Shown: positions 29,540 to 38,056 of the stretch, piece by piece
Layout of the letters: every line of letters begins with the position of its first letter
Numbering within the stretch: position 1 is the stretch's first letter
NCBI GenBank assembly: GCA_021325575.1
Contig: JAJPGW010000005.1
Span: 62,001-126,000, forward strand
Reading direction: 5' to 3'
From: Gammaproteobacteria bacterium
Lineage (GTDB): Bacteria > Pseudomonadota > Gammaproteobacteria > DSM-16500
Length of the DNA stretch: 64,000 nt
Position numbers and translations under genes: made by a program
The notes under the pieces: model-generated
The model's database searches: none
The model's input: only the letters and a program-made list of their open reading frames with translations
Told to the model about the DNA's origin: nothing

Positions 29540-30093
29540 CAAATTGCCATTAAGTCTGCTTCTTTGGCTGATAATAATTTTTCTATTTCAGCAATATATT
29601 TGTCAGTAATTTTTTGTACGTTATCCGTTAAGCGTTTTTCTTCATCTTCCGCGATTTCTTTCTTTTTTAAAAGTTCTTTTAATGCATTATTGGCATCGCG
29701 GCGCACGTTGCGGATGCTGACGCGTCCAGCTTCGGCTTCGTTTTTGACGAGTTTAATTAATTCTTTGCGACGTTCTTCGGTGAGTGCGGGTAATGGCACG
29801 CGAATCACTTCGCCGGAAGTGGCAGGATTCAAGCCCAAACCGGAAGTCATGATCGCTTTTTCAATCACGGGGACCATGCGTTTTTCCCAGGGTGTGATCA
29901 CGAGAGTGCGCGCATCGCCAACCGTGATATTTGAAACCTGACTTAAAGGGGTGTCATTGCCATAATAATCAACGCGCAGGTGTTCAAGCAAACTAGGATG
30001 AGCCCGTCCAGTGCGAAGTTTGGCGACTTCTTGTTTAAACGAGTCGATGGATTTTTGCATACGGACTTCAGCATCTTGGATAACTTTATGCAT
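29539..30093 (-). CDS. frr: Ribosome recycling factor
   Basis: 184 residues from the ATG at 30093 (GGAG 9-12 nt upstream); a GTG at 30108 overlaps the pyrH end and is less likely. With EF-G it splits post-termination ribosomes. The full three-helix-bundle sequence is recognisable: [54 protein letters not shown]. The gap to pyrH is 4 nt. Confidence 0.98.
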   Translation of the reverse strand: MHKVIQDAEVRMQKSIDSFKQEVAKLRTGRAHPSLLEHLRVDYYGNDTPLSQVSNITVGDARTLVITPWEKRMVPVIEKAIMTSGLGLNPATSGEVIRVPLPALTEERRKELIKLVKNEAEAGRVSIRNVRRDANNALKELLKKKEIAEDEEKRLTDNVQKITDKYIAEIEKLLSAKEADLMAI

Positions 30094-30097
30094 ATTT

Positions 30098-30829
30098 TTA
30101 TTCTCCACTTTTTATGAGTGTACCCACATCATCACCTTGTACGATGTGTTGTAATGCATGAGGATTGTTCATGTTAAAAACGCGCAGCGGCAAACCATTA
30201 TTTTTGCAAATCAAAATGGCATTCAAATCCATCACGCCTAACTGTTGTTCCAGGACGTCTTCGTAAGATAAAGAAGTATAGCGCTGGCTTTTAGGATGTT
30301 TGATGGGATCTGCGGAAAAGACGCCGTCTACTTTAGTGGCTTTTAAAAGAATGTCTGCGCCGATTTCGACACCGCGTAAGGCGGCGGCTGTATCAGTTGT
30401 CACTAAAGGATTTCCGGTACCACCAACGAATAGGAGCACTTTGCCTTTTTGCAGATGTTCTTTGGCTTTGGTGCGATCAAAAAAATCAACGAGACCGGGT
30501 ACAGCAATCGCTGACATGATTTCGACCGGAATGGATTTTTTAATTAAGCCATCGCGGATCGCGAGACCATTGATGATGGTGGCAAGCATGCCCATTTGAT
30601 CGGCGGTGATGCGGTCGAAACCGGTCGCGCTTAAGTCTGCGCCGCGAATAAAATTGCCCGCGCCAATCACGATGCCAAGTTGCACGCCCAATTTAACGAC
30701 ATTAGCGATTTCTTCGCTGACACGGGATAACTTTTTGGGATCAATACCCAGCGTTTCCTCAGACTGCAATGCTTCGCCGCTGAGTTTTAACAAAATACGC
30801 TGGTATTTTAATTTAACTGGTTTGTCCAT
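30098..30829 (-). CDS. pyrH: UMP kinase
   Basis: 243 residues, amino-acid-kinase fold, phosphorylating UMP to UDP. KLSGEAL near the N-terminus, [11 protein letters not shown] (usually GGGNIFRG, so slightly altered), [19 protein letters not shown] and [13 protein letters not shown] are the expected motifs. It is separated from tsf by 69 nt containing a single REP-like unit, and continues into frr. Confidence 0.97.
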   Translation of the reverse strand: MDKPVKLKYQRILLKLSGEALQSEETLGIDPKKLSRVSEEIANVVKLGVQLGIVIGAGNFIRGADLSATGFDRITADQMGMLATIINGLAIRDGLIKKSIPVEIMSAIAVPGLVDFFDRTKAKEHLQKGKVLLFVGGTGNPLVTTDTAAALRGVEIGADILLKATKVDGVFSADPIKHPKSQRYTSLSYEDVLEQQLGVMDLNAILICKNNGLPLRVFNMNNPHALQHIVQGDDVGTLIKSGE

Positions 30830-30845
30830 AACAAATCCCTATTAT

Positions 30846-30884
30846 GAGATTGCTTCGGAATGCTTCGCATTCCTCGCAATGACG
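30846..30884. repeat. Single 39-nt REP-like unit between tsf and pyrH
   Basis: One unpaired unit: GAGATTGCTTC, then GGAATGC-TTC-GCATTCC, then TCGCAATGACG. The outer stem is ATTGC/GCAAT and the inner stem is 7 bp. The copy at 51949 has the same layout with one compensatory change in the inner stem. Confidence 0.88.
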
Positions 30885-30898
30885 AGGGGAAAAATGAA

Positions 30899-31789
30899 TT
30901 ATCCCCCGTGTACCTGCGCCATCACGGCTTCAACAAAGTCTTCGGTTTCTTTTTCGATGCCTTCACCCACTTCAAAACGGACGAATGAAATCACTCGTGC
31001 GCGGTTTTTACCAAGCAAGTTGGAGACCATGACTTCCGGATCTTTGATAAAGGGCTGACCGAGCAAGCTGACTTCGTCCAGGTATTTTTTTAATTTGCCC
31101 GCGACCATTTTTTCGATGATTTCTTGGGGTTTGCCACTCGTTGCGGCTTGGGCCATGTAAATTTCTTTTTCTTTAGCAACTAAATCTTGCGGCACATCTT
31201 GTTGAGAAATCACGAGCGGTTTGCTGGCTGCAACATGCATCGCAATGTCTTTAGCGAGATCTGAATTATTTATATCGAGCTCAACTAAAACACCAATGCG
31301 GCTGCCGTGAGTATAAGTACCAATACTGCCGCTTGCAGTTGACATAATCGCAATGCGACGAATATTGATATTTTCGCCGAGTTTTGCAACTAACGCTTGT
31401 CGGGCTTCTTCGATAGAAGGACCGGATTGGCCTGATAATGGTAAAGCTAGTAATGCTTTGACATCTTGTACTTTATGAGCCAGAACACAACGAGCAACGG
31501 CTTCTGCAAATTCAAGAAAATTAGTATCACGCGCCACGAAATCGGTTTCGCTGTTGATTTCAACCATGCAAGCAAATTTGCCATCGTTTGCGGTTTGAAC
31601 CATGACGACGCCTTCTGCGGCAACGCGTCCGGCTTTTTTATCCGCTTTAGCGCGACCAGATTTGCGTAATTCTTCGATTGCTAAGCTCATGTCACCGTTT
31701 GCGGCTTCGAGGGCTTTTTTGCATTCCATCATGCCTACGCCGGTGCGTTCACGTAATTCTTTTACTTGTGCTGCATTTACTGCTGCCAT
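30899..31789 (-). CDS. tsf: Translation elongation factor Ts
   Basis: 296 residues from the ATG at 31789 (GAGGTGG upstream). It is the nucleotide exchange factor for EF-Tu. The N-terminal UBA-like domain (VKELRERTGVGMMECKKAL) and core (FVARDTNFLEFA, MHVAASKPL) are clear. It lies 30 nt after rpsB and is followed by a REP-like unit and pyrH. Confidence 0.98.
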   Translation of the reverse strand: MAAVNAAQVKELRERTGVGMMECKKALEAANGDMSLAIEELRKSGRAKADKKAGRVAAEGVVMVQTANDGKFACMVEINSETDFVARDTNFLEFAEAVARCVLAHKVQDVKALLALPLSGQSGPSIEEARQALVAKLGENINIRRIAIMSTASGSIGTYTHGSRIGVLVELDINNSDLAKDIAMHVAASKPLVISQQDVPQDLVAKEKEIYMAQAATSGKPQEIIEKMVAGKLKKYLDEVSLLGQPFIKDPEVMVSNLLGKNRARVISFVRFEVGEGIEKETEDFVEAVMAQVHGG

Positions 31790-31819
31790 AACCACCTCAT
31801 TGTACCCGGTATGATTTTT

Positions 31820-32602
31820 TTATTTTGAATCGCTTTCATCATCGACGAAGCTGGTTTTAATCGGTTCTTCTTCGATTTCAACGAATTCATCGGCTGCGAC
31901 TAATTCTGGATTGCTGCCACGTGCTTCAACAATGCAATCAGCAACATATTTGGTATATAACTGAATGGATCGTAATGAATCATCATTGCCAGGAATCACG
32001 TAGCTCACGCCATCGGGATTATTGTTGGTATCGACAATACCAATCACTGGGATACCTAAACGATTGGCTTCGCGCACAGCGATTTTTTCGTGGCCGACAT
32101 CGATGACAAACAGGGCATCGGGCAGACCACCCATGTTTTTGATACCGCCTAAGCTGCGTTCGAGCTTAGCGCGTTCACGGGTTAAGTTCAGGATTTCTTT
32201 TTTGTTTAAACGGCCGAAGCTGTTTTTATCAAACATGCTTTCGAGTTCCTTTAAACGGCGAATGGACTGACGAATGGTTTTGTAGTTGGTTAACATGCCG
32301 CCTAACCAGCGATGGTTGACATAAGGCATGCGGCAACGAAGGGCTTCTTCTTTTACCATTTCTTGGGCAGCTTCTTTGGTGCCGACGAATAAAATCTTGC
32401 CTTTTTTGGAGGCGATGCTGCCAATAAAATTCAATGCATCATTGAATAAGGGAACGGTTTTTTCCAGGTTAATAATATGGATTTTGTTACGGGCACCGTA
32501 AATATAAGATGCCATTTTTGGGTTCCAATGGCAGGTTTGGTGTCCAAAGTGCACGCCAGCTTTCAGCATGTCGCGCATATTAATAGTGCTGTTTGGTGTC
32601 AT
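31820..32602 (-). CDS. rpsB: Small ribosomal subunit protein uS2
   Basis: 260 residues from the ATG at 32602, preceded by GGAG at good spacing. The upstream ATG at 32611 directly abuts the ribosome-binding site and is rejected. [42 protein letters not shown] and [15 protein letters not shown] are typical S2 motifs. It heads the rpsB-tsf pair and is divergent from map, the usual arrangement. The acidic C-terminal tail ([15 protein letters not shown]) is common. Confidence 0.98.
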   Translation of the reverse strand: MTPNSTINMRDMLKAGVHFGHQTCHWNPKMASYIYGARNKIHIINLEKTVPLFNDALNFIGSIASKKGKILFVGTKEAAQEMVKEEALRCRMPYVNHRWLGGMLTNYKTIRQSIRRLKELESMFDKNSFGRLNKKEILNLTRERAKLERSLGGIKNMGGLPDALFVIDVGHEKIAVREANRLGIPVIGIVDTNNNPDGVSYVIPGNDDSLRSIQLYTKYVADCIVEARGSNPELVAADEFVEIEEEPIKTSFVDDESDSK

Positions 32603-32673
32603 TTGTATCATCTCCGGGTTAGGCCTCCACGTAGGACCTTTATCAACCTTTTTCAAGGCACCCGATAAAGGGG

Positions 32674-32679
32674 TATAAT
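32674..32679 (+). promoter_or_regulatory. Possible -10 element for map
   Basis: TATAAT in GGGTATAATACG lies in the 167-nt rpsB-map divergent region. Only a poor -35 (TTTCAA) is present at 17-nt spacing. Confidence 0.35.
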
Positions 32680-32769
32680 ACGTGTGCGTCGTTAGTTAAA
32701 GTTAAAATTCAATTGCTTCTAAGAGCCCGCCTTTATACCATAGATAGCTGTTTTCAACAACATTTAAGT

Positions 32770-33549
32770 ATGGGAACCATGGAAAATATTACAATTAAGA
32801 CCCCGGATGAAATCGAAAAAATGCGTGTCGCCGGCCGATTAGCGGCTGAGGTGCTGGAAATGATTGAACCGCACGTTAAAGCGGGGGTCACAACGGATGA
32901 ATTAAACCAGATCTGCCATGATTATATCGTGAATACCCAAAAAGCGGTCCCTGCCCCTTTGAATTACCATGGATTTCCGAAATCGATCTGTACATCTGTT
33001 AACCACCAGGTTTGTCATGGGATACCAGGCCCTAAAAAGTTAAAAGAAGGGGACATTGTTAATGTGGATATTACCGTGATTAAAGAGGGCTATCATGGGG
33101 ATACCAGTAAGATGTTTGTTATTGGCAAACCGTCGGTCCTCGCGGAACGTCTGATTCGAGTCACCCAGGAATGCCTTTATCTTGGGATTCAACAGGTCAA
33201 ACCGGGGGCGCATTTTGGGGATATTGGAGCCGCCATTCAAGCCCATGCGGAAAGTAATCGATTTACCGTGGTACGAGAATATTGCGGACATGGTATTGGG
33301 AAAATTTTCCATGAGCCACCCAACGTCTTGCATTATGGGACGGCGGGTACCGGTGAAACATTGCGCACGGGGATGATTTTTACGATCGAACCCATGATTA
33401 ATGCTGGGAAACGCGATGTAAAACTTTTACCGGATAAATGGACGGTTGTGACCAAAGATCATAGTCTTTCGGCGCAGTGGGAGCATACGATTTTGGTGAC
33501 GGAGTCGGGGTTTGAGGTTTTGACTCGGCGTCGGGAAGAGAACTTTTGA
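32770..33549 (+). CDS. map: Methionine aminopeptidase, type I
   Basis: 259 residues if started at the ATG at 32770; the ATG at 32779 is also possible, and a frame open back to 32713 is not needed. It removes N-terminal methionine. The five metal ligands can be placed: NVDITV and YHGDTSKMF (two Asp), GHGIG (His), FTIEPM (Glu) and QWEHTILV (Glu). It is divergent from rpsB, a very conserved arrangement. Confidence 0.96.
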   Translation: MGTMENITIKTPDEIEKMRVAGRLAAEVLEMIEPHVKAGVTTDELNQICHDYIVNTQKAVPAPLNYHGFPKSICTSVNHQVCHGIPGPKKLKEGDIVNVDITVIKEGYHGDTSKMFVIGKPSVLAERLIRVTQECLYLGIQQVKPGAHFGDIGAAIQAHAESNRFTVVREYCGHGIGKIFHEPPNVLHYGTAGTGETLRTGMIFTIEPMINAGKRDVKLLPDKWTVVTKDHSLSAQWEHTILVTESGFEVLTRRREENF

Positions 33550-33565
33550 TTGCTGGAGGGGGCAG

Positions 33566-33791
33566 GCGTTAGAAGTCAGCATTTTATTTTCGAAAGCGCT
33601 TTGGGGTGGGCTTTTCTTCTTTTTGAGCCATCGGCTTCGAACTAAAGTTGCGAGGTTGGGATGTTAATGCTTTTCTGAGCACCAAAAGTGGGGGGCACAA
33701 AGGCCGATTTTTTCGAATTGGATTTAAACGGCTTACCTTTAAGAGAGGCTTTAGAAGGCGCTTTCGAAAATAAAATGCTGACTTCTAACGC
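33566..33791. repeat. 34-bp perfect inverted repeat around a 158-nt spacer
   Basis: Left arm 33566-33599 (starts GCGTTAGAAGTCAGC) is the exact reverse complement of right arm 33758-33791. The spacer has no recognisable gene. Both arms are followed on the plus strand by TTTGGGG. It lies in the map-dipZ convergent gap and is unrelated in sequence to the other repeats here. Confidence 0.92.
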
Positions 33792-33836
33792 TTTGGGGGT
33801 TTGGGGCGCAATTTGTTTTGGAGCGGTTTTTACCGC
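33642..33836 (-). other. 64-codon in-frame open extension after the dipZ stop
   Basis: Directly after the dipZ TAA (33837-33839), the same frame stays open for 64 codons to a TAG at 33642-33644. It would read AVKTAPKQIAPQTPKALEVS at first and is Lys/Pro/Ser-rich. It has no start codon of its own. It contains one arm of the 34-bp inverted repeat. It could be a decayed C-terminal tail or chance. Confidence 0.4.
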
Positions 33837-35450
33837 TTAGCCAAAAGTAAATGTATAAACTTCTAACCCTGGGGTTTCTGAAATTACTTCCAACACACCT
33901 TCGCTTGATTCAGGGAGTGACACCGCATCGTAAAGAATGTGGTCTTTGACAGAAAGCGTTTTAATCAACTTATCATTTAAAATAATTTTGACGGGAATCG
34001 AAAGACCTGTTGCGCTGCCCATGACGATAAATACTTTTTGCGCATGGAAATGAATTTTTAATGACGCATTAATGGCGGTCGACTGAATATTTTGTGATTT
34101 AACATTCCACTCGCCTTTTAATGCCCATTGGTTTTCAGCAAGACGCTCCGGATAAGTATAAGAAGCCGGTTTATTGTAAGAAATCGTTTCGGGGCTCGCA
34201 TAATTTTCCATGCGCGCATAGCCTAGATAAGTTTCGGGCGTTTCTGGTGCAATCACCTCATTTTCACCTGATAATTTGGCGGCGGTCATGCCTAATAAAA
34301 ACCGAATATTATTTTCCGTTTCAGCATAATTGCCTTCGCCAAAATGCACGTAAACTACTCTGCCCTCTTTATCAATTAAATAATGCGCTGGCCAATAACG
34401 ATTTTGAAAATTTCGCCAAGTCACAAATTGGTTATCCAAAGCGACAGGATATTTTATTCCAAAATTCTGCACGGCTTTTTCGACATTGTCGGGGTTTTTT
34501 TCAAAATCAAATTCGGGTGTGTGTACGCCGATAATCACTAACCCATCTTTGTGATAACTGTCGTACCATTTTTTTAAATAAGGCAACGTGCGTATGCAAT
34601 TAATGCAGGAATAAGTCCAAAAATCGATTAAAACGACTTTACCTTTTAATTGAGATAATTCTAAGGGTGGTGAGTTGATCCATTTTTCGATGCCAGCAAT
34701 CTGGGGTGCCGCATACGGTTCCGAAATGCCATCGATTAAAACTATCGAAGAATAGGGATTTTCAGGAGCACTTGCATACGTCACATTAAATTTTTCAGCA
34801 AAAAACATATAAACCACGCTTGCAATAATTATCAAACCAAAAATTTTTCGCACCGCTTCTCCGTGTTTTTTGAAAAAAGTCATTTGTTCCATGAGGGTCC
34901 TTCCAAAAAAAATGATTAATAACATGGGAACGCCGACGCCAATTGCAAACGCCAAAATTACAAAAAAACTATCCAGATTATTCGTTTCCAAAACTGTTTG
35001 TACAATCACCGCTGCTAAAATAGGGCCTGCGCAAGGCGTCCAAATCAAACTGATAAGGCCACCAAAAATCATGCCGCTCCAAAAATCGGTTTTTTTCGAA
35101 GACTTTTCTGAAAAACGCGTACCGACTAATGAAAACCATTGAATCGAGCGCGCGAATTTTTCACTTAAATATTCAGAAAATAAAATGACACCGAAAATAA
35201 TTAACAATACAAATGAGAGATGACGAATCAGATTCAAATCAATACCCGTTGCGCGGACTAAACTACGGGCGAAAAAAGTAAAAACTGCAAAAGTGACAAT
35301 AAAACCAATGACGATACCAAACGAATTTTTTTTCGAACCGCTAAGAGAGCCCGCTAGGATGATGGGAAGAATAGGCAGAATGCAGGGCGAAATAATAAGA
35401 GCGAATCCTTCCAAAAATCCCAACATAATATTTATCAAGTCAATTTGCAT
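33837..35450 (-). CDS. DipZ-type thiol-disulfide membrane protein (CcdA + thioredoxin-like)
   Basis: 537 residues from the ATG at 35450 (GGGAG upstream). The N-terminal part (about residues 1-230) is a CcdA/DsbD-like six-helix electron-transfer domain with the paired-Cys motifs ISPCILPILP and WTPCAGPILA. A periplasmic thioredoxin-like domain follows with the redox motif YSCINCIRTLPYL near residue 300 and the redoxin stretch VIIGVHTPEFDFEKN. A C-terminal beta-rich domain (about 410-537) is typical of DipZ. It probably moves reducing power from cytoplasm to periplasm. It is divergent from sodB, suggesting an oxidative-defence neighbourhood. Confidence 0.9.
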   Translation of the reverse strand: MQIDLINIMLGFLEGFALIISPCILPILPIILAGSLSGSKKNSFGIVIGFIVTFAVFTFFARSLVRATGIDLNLIRHLSFVLLIIFGVILFSEYLSEKFARSIQWFSLVGTRFSEKSSKKTDFWSGMIFGGLISLIWTPCAGPILAAVIVQTVLETNNLDSFFVILAFAIGVGVPMLLIIFFGRTLMEQMTFFKKHGEAVRKIFGLIIIASVVYMFFAEKFNVTYASAPENPYSSIVLIDGISEPYAAPQIAGIEKWINSPPLELSQLKGKVVLIDFWTYSCINCIRTLPYLKKWYDSYHKDGLVIIGVHTPEFDFEKNPDNVEKAVQNFGIKYPVALDNQFVTWRNFQNRYWPAHYLIDKEGRVVYVHFGEGNYAETENNIRFLLGMTAAKLSGENEVIAPETPETYLGYARMENYASPETISYNKPASYTYPERLAENQWALKGEWNVKSQNIQSTAINASLKIHFHAQKVFIVMGSATGLSIPVKIILNDKLIKTLSVKDHILYDAVSLPESSEGVLEVISETPGLEVYTFTFG

Positions 35451-35515
35451 AATTACTCCCTCACCCAATCGTTCCATTATCGCACATAATCAAAAAATCT
35501 TCGACGCACCCCTGA

Positions 35516-35642
35516 GCAGTTCACTTAAGCCGGATTGCCTTGGCTTCCCGCGCGATTGCATTTCATGGATGAAATGCTTTAATACACGGACGTATGCTCC
35601 CCGAGCGCGGGAAGCCAAGGCAATCCGGCTTGAGTGAACTGC
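35516..35642. repeat. Long-armed hairpin element, copy A
   Basis: 38-nt arms (35516-35553 and 35605-35642; one T/C difference) enclose a 51-nt core (35554-35604). The core contains GCATTTCA-TGGA-TGAAATGC and ATAC-ACGGAC-GTAT hairpins. The core matches copies at 53199 and 62674, while the arms, based on AAGCCGGATTGCCTTGG, do not. It lies between dipZ and sodB (divergent). Confidence 0.95.
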
Positions 35643-35659
35643 GGCCCCAACCGGAGCCC

Positions 35660-35688
35660 TTGCATTCCTCGCCCATCCTCCATAAACT
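35660..35688 (+). promoter_or_regulatory. Likely sodB promoter
   Basis: TTGCAT (35660-35665) and TAAACT (35683-35688) are separated by 17 nt. They lie just after the right arm of repeat copy A and 27 nt before the sodB ATG. Confidence 0.5.
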
Positions 35689-35715
35689 TTATCCCAACTT
35701 AATAAGGAGCTTTCC

Positions 35716-36300
35716 ATGACCACCCACGAACTTCCTAAACTACCCTACGCGCTCGATGCCCTAGCACCTACCATTTCAAAAGAAACCCTCGAATATCACT
35801 ATGGCAAACACCACAAAGCCTACGTAGATAATCTGAATAAATTAATCCCCGGCACTGAATTTGAAAATATGTCCCTAGAAGAAACCATCATGAAATCAAG
35901 CGGCGGAATTTTTAATAACGCAGCGCAAGTCTGGAACCATACTTTTTACTGGCATTGCATGACACCCAAAAGTGCCGGTGAACCCAGTGGCAAATTAGCC
36001 GATGCCATCAAAAAAACTTTTAAGTCATTTGATGAGTTTAAAAAACAATTTAGCCAAACGGCCATCACCACTTTCGGATCAGGCTGGGCATGGCTTTCCA
36101 AAAATGACAAAGGCGAACTCGAAATTATCAGCACCAGTAACGCTGGCACTCCCATGACGCAACATAAGAAAGCATTACTCACTTGTGATGTGTGGGAACA
36201 TGCTTATTACATTGATTATCGTAATCTGCGTCCAAGCTATGTGGAAAAATTCTGGAATTTAGTGAACTGGGATTTTGTTGCTGAAAAATTTGTTGAATAA
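35716..36300 (+). CDS. sodB: Superoxide dismutase, Fe-type
   Basis: 194 residues, normal for Fe-SOD. It converts superoxide to peroxide and oxygen in the cytoplasm. Metal ligands fit the family: His in [12 protein letters not shown], His in NHTFYW, and Asp and His in [25 protein letters not shown] with Gln marks the iron rather than manganese type. TAAGGAGC precedes the start. The unknown 470-residue gene begins 35 nt downstream and may be co-transcribed. Confidence 0.97.
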   Translation: MTTHELPKLPYALDALAPTISKETLEYHYGKHHKAYVDNLNKLIPGTEFENMSLEETIMKSSGGIFNNAAQVWNHTFYWHCMTPKSAGEPSGKLADAIKKTFKSFDEFKKQFSQTAITTFGSGWAWLSKNDKGELEIISTSNAGTPMTQHKKALLTCDVWEHAYYIDYRNLRPSYVEKFWNLVNWDFVAEKFVE

Positions 36301-36335
36301 AAAAATAATTTTTATACCAAAACGAGGAAAAAATA

Positions 36336-37748
36336 ATGGCACGTTCAACTCTCGGGCTGGGGAGCAACACTGCTCCCCTTCCAAAAAATACAGTCGTAAA
36401 ACCAAAACCGAATGGTTCGGATAAAATCAATTCTTCACAATCAGGACCACAAGGTTCTGTTGTGAAGATCAACAGGGGGCTCGCAACACCTGCAATAAAC
36501 GGAACACCTGAGAAAAAGATTGCAGCTCAAGCTGACAAAAAGCTTACTCAGGCCGTAAACCTAGAGCTAGAGGATTGTCGTGAACAAATACTTGAGGGAT
36601 TAAAAGCAGCCCCTCTCCTTTCTGCGACAACGCGCCCCGCAATGAGACAAGTAGATGCAGTCCAAATTAAAGACGAGAAAGATGTTGAAGCCGTTGCACA
36701 GCAATTTTTTCTTGCTATTTTTAAAGGGATGACCAATCCCTATGATTTATTAGATCCGGTCGTCAAGACGTTAGTCACACAATCAAATAACAAATATTGT
36801 TGCGCATTACTTCAGAGGATAAAGCAGTTCGTTCTGGAAAAACCCGATCTCCAAAACGGAGTTGAGGAGCCAAAAGAAATTACTAATGCAAAAATGGAAA
36901 TCATAAAAAATATTGTTCAGGATGAAATTAATCGAGCAAATACTTTGGACGGTGTAGATGCAATCGTTCTAGAGCTCAAACAAAATGAAACGATTGGAGC
37001 ACTCATAAAACGAGAAGGGATGAGTCCTAATGCACCCGCTCTTCGCGGACCGGATGGCGTCAATTTTCCTATTCGTCAACGATTGCGCGATACTTTGCAT
37101 GCCGCAAAAGCTCGCATGCTCCGAATCGCAGCAACGAATACCGCTATGGGCTTACAAACAGACAACCTTAGACAACTGCGCACCACTCCAAAATATTGGG
37201 ATTTTATTAATACTCATCTTGATGGTTATGTATTTGAGTTTGATTCAATTTTAAAAGACATGTTCGACACAGAAACCGCTCATCAAATTAAAGTTCAACT
37301 GGGTGAAGCTAACCCTGTTTTTCGATTCGCCTTTAATCTACTTGTCAAAGAGCCAATTGCACAACTTAAGGTGGTTGGAAAAGAAGCAGTAGAAGCTATA
37401 CAACAGGATGTACTACCCGCTGCTGAGGCAGTATTTAGTCTAGCTGGAACAGTGGCTCAGTGCATGGTATTCGAAGCAAAAGAAAAAGCAATTGACGGTA
37501 TTAATGCGGCCTTATCACTCTTCGCCCCGAAGGAAGATCCTGCAAAACCAGCACCCGATGTTGATGACGAAAGACTTCTTAAATTAGATGATAGCGATGA
37601 TGAAGAGAATGGATGGGTAATGCCCGCACCGGATCGCTCTCTGGCTGACCAAACCCGAAACGATGCGCTTTGGGACATGCTTGATCGACAAGCAGGAACT
37701 GCTCAAGGGAAAACTGTTCCAGTAGCATCTGTTAGGGCTTTGCGTTAA
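36336..37748 (+). CDS. Unknown 470-residue protein, candidate secreted effector
   Basis: ATG at 36336 with AGGAAAA upstream. The N-terminal ~65 residues are Pro/Asn/Lys-rich and probably disordered. The middle is helical (for example VAQQFFLAIFKGM and RQRLRDTLHAAKARMLRIAA). A hydrophobic helix lies near residue 370 (AEAVFSLAGTVAQCMVFEA), and the tail is acidic (LDDSDDEENGW) before a basic end. No signal peptide or catalytic motif is seen and I recognise no family. Its size, disordered ends and position between conserved genes resemble type IV effector genes of Legionellales, but this is inference. The 3' end overlaps convergent cbpM by 17 nt. Confidence 0.8.
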   Translation: MARSTLGLGSNTAPLPKNTVVKPKPNGSDKINSSQSGPQGSVVKINRGLATPAINGTPEKKIAAQADKKLTQAVNLELEDCREQILEGLKAAPLLSATTRPAMRQVDAVQIKDEKDVEAVAQQFFLAIFKGMTNPYDLLDPVVKTLVTQSNNKYCCALLQRIKQFVLEKPDLQNGVEEPKEITNAKMEIIKNIVQDEINRANTLDGVDAIVLELKQNETIGALIKREGMSPNAPALRGPDGVNFPIRQRLRDTLHAAKARMLRIAATNTAMGLQTDNLRQLRTTPKYWDFINTHLDGYVFEFDSILKDMFDTETAHQIKVQLGEANPVFRFAFNLLVKEPIAQLKVVGKEAVEAIQQDVLPAAEAVFSLAGTVAQCMVFEAKEKAIDGINAALSLFAPKEDPAKPAPDVDDERLLKLDDSDDEENGWVMPAPDRSLADQTRNDALWDMLDRQAGTAQGKTVPVASVRALR

Positions 37749-38046
37749 AAAATTTTTCCAGCATCGTTAAGCGAGCGCGCATCTCTTCCATTTCATCCAT
37801 GAGATCGAGGATGACAGCAACGCCCGCGAGATTCACTTCGAGATCTTGTTGTAACCGCAGGACTTTGCGGATGCGGCGTAAGTCATCGCCTGGAATATGT
37901 TGGTCTTTGAGATCAATGATGCCGAAATCGATCAGCTCTTGAATGAAATCATCTGAAATTTGTAAGGTATGACGCAGTTCGTCGAGAGTGAGCTCGGGGG
38001 ATTCGTCGACTGAAATCACAATCAAGTTTTTTTGGTTGGTTCCCAT
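37732..38046 (-). CDS. cbpM: Chaperone modulator CbpM
   Basis: 104 residues from the ATG at 38046 (GGAAGGGAGC upstream). It is a MerR-like helical protein that binds and inhibits the CbpA co-chaperone. The segment LTLDELRHTLQISDDFIQEL followed by GIIDL and RRIRKVLRLQQDLEVNLAGV fits the family. It starts 10 nt after cbpA, the expected pairing. The longer frame to 38079 overlaps cbpA. Confidence 0.9.
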   Translation of the reverse strand: MGTNQKNLIVISVDESPELTLDELRHTLQISDDFIQELIDFGIIDLKDQHIPGDDLRRIRKVLRLQQDLEVNLAGVAVILDLMDEMEEMRARLTMLEKFFNAKP

Positions 38047-38056
38047 GCTCCCTTCC

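Noticed and set aside
30606-31058. 150-codon open frame crossing pyrH and tsf on the plus strand
   Set aside because: Antisense to two certain genes and to the repeat between them.
33822-33837. AGCGGT-TTTT-ACCGCT hairpin as the dipZ terminator
   Set aside because: The stem is only 6 bp and no T-run follows in the minus direction.
34121-34534. 137-codon plus-strand frame within dipZ
   Set aside because: Antisense shadow of the thioredoxin-like domain.
35516-35642. Integron attC site or IS remnant as identity of the long-armed elements
   Set aside because: attC sites have conserved ends and variable centres, the opposite of what is seen. No transposase or integrase gene and no target duplications were noticed.
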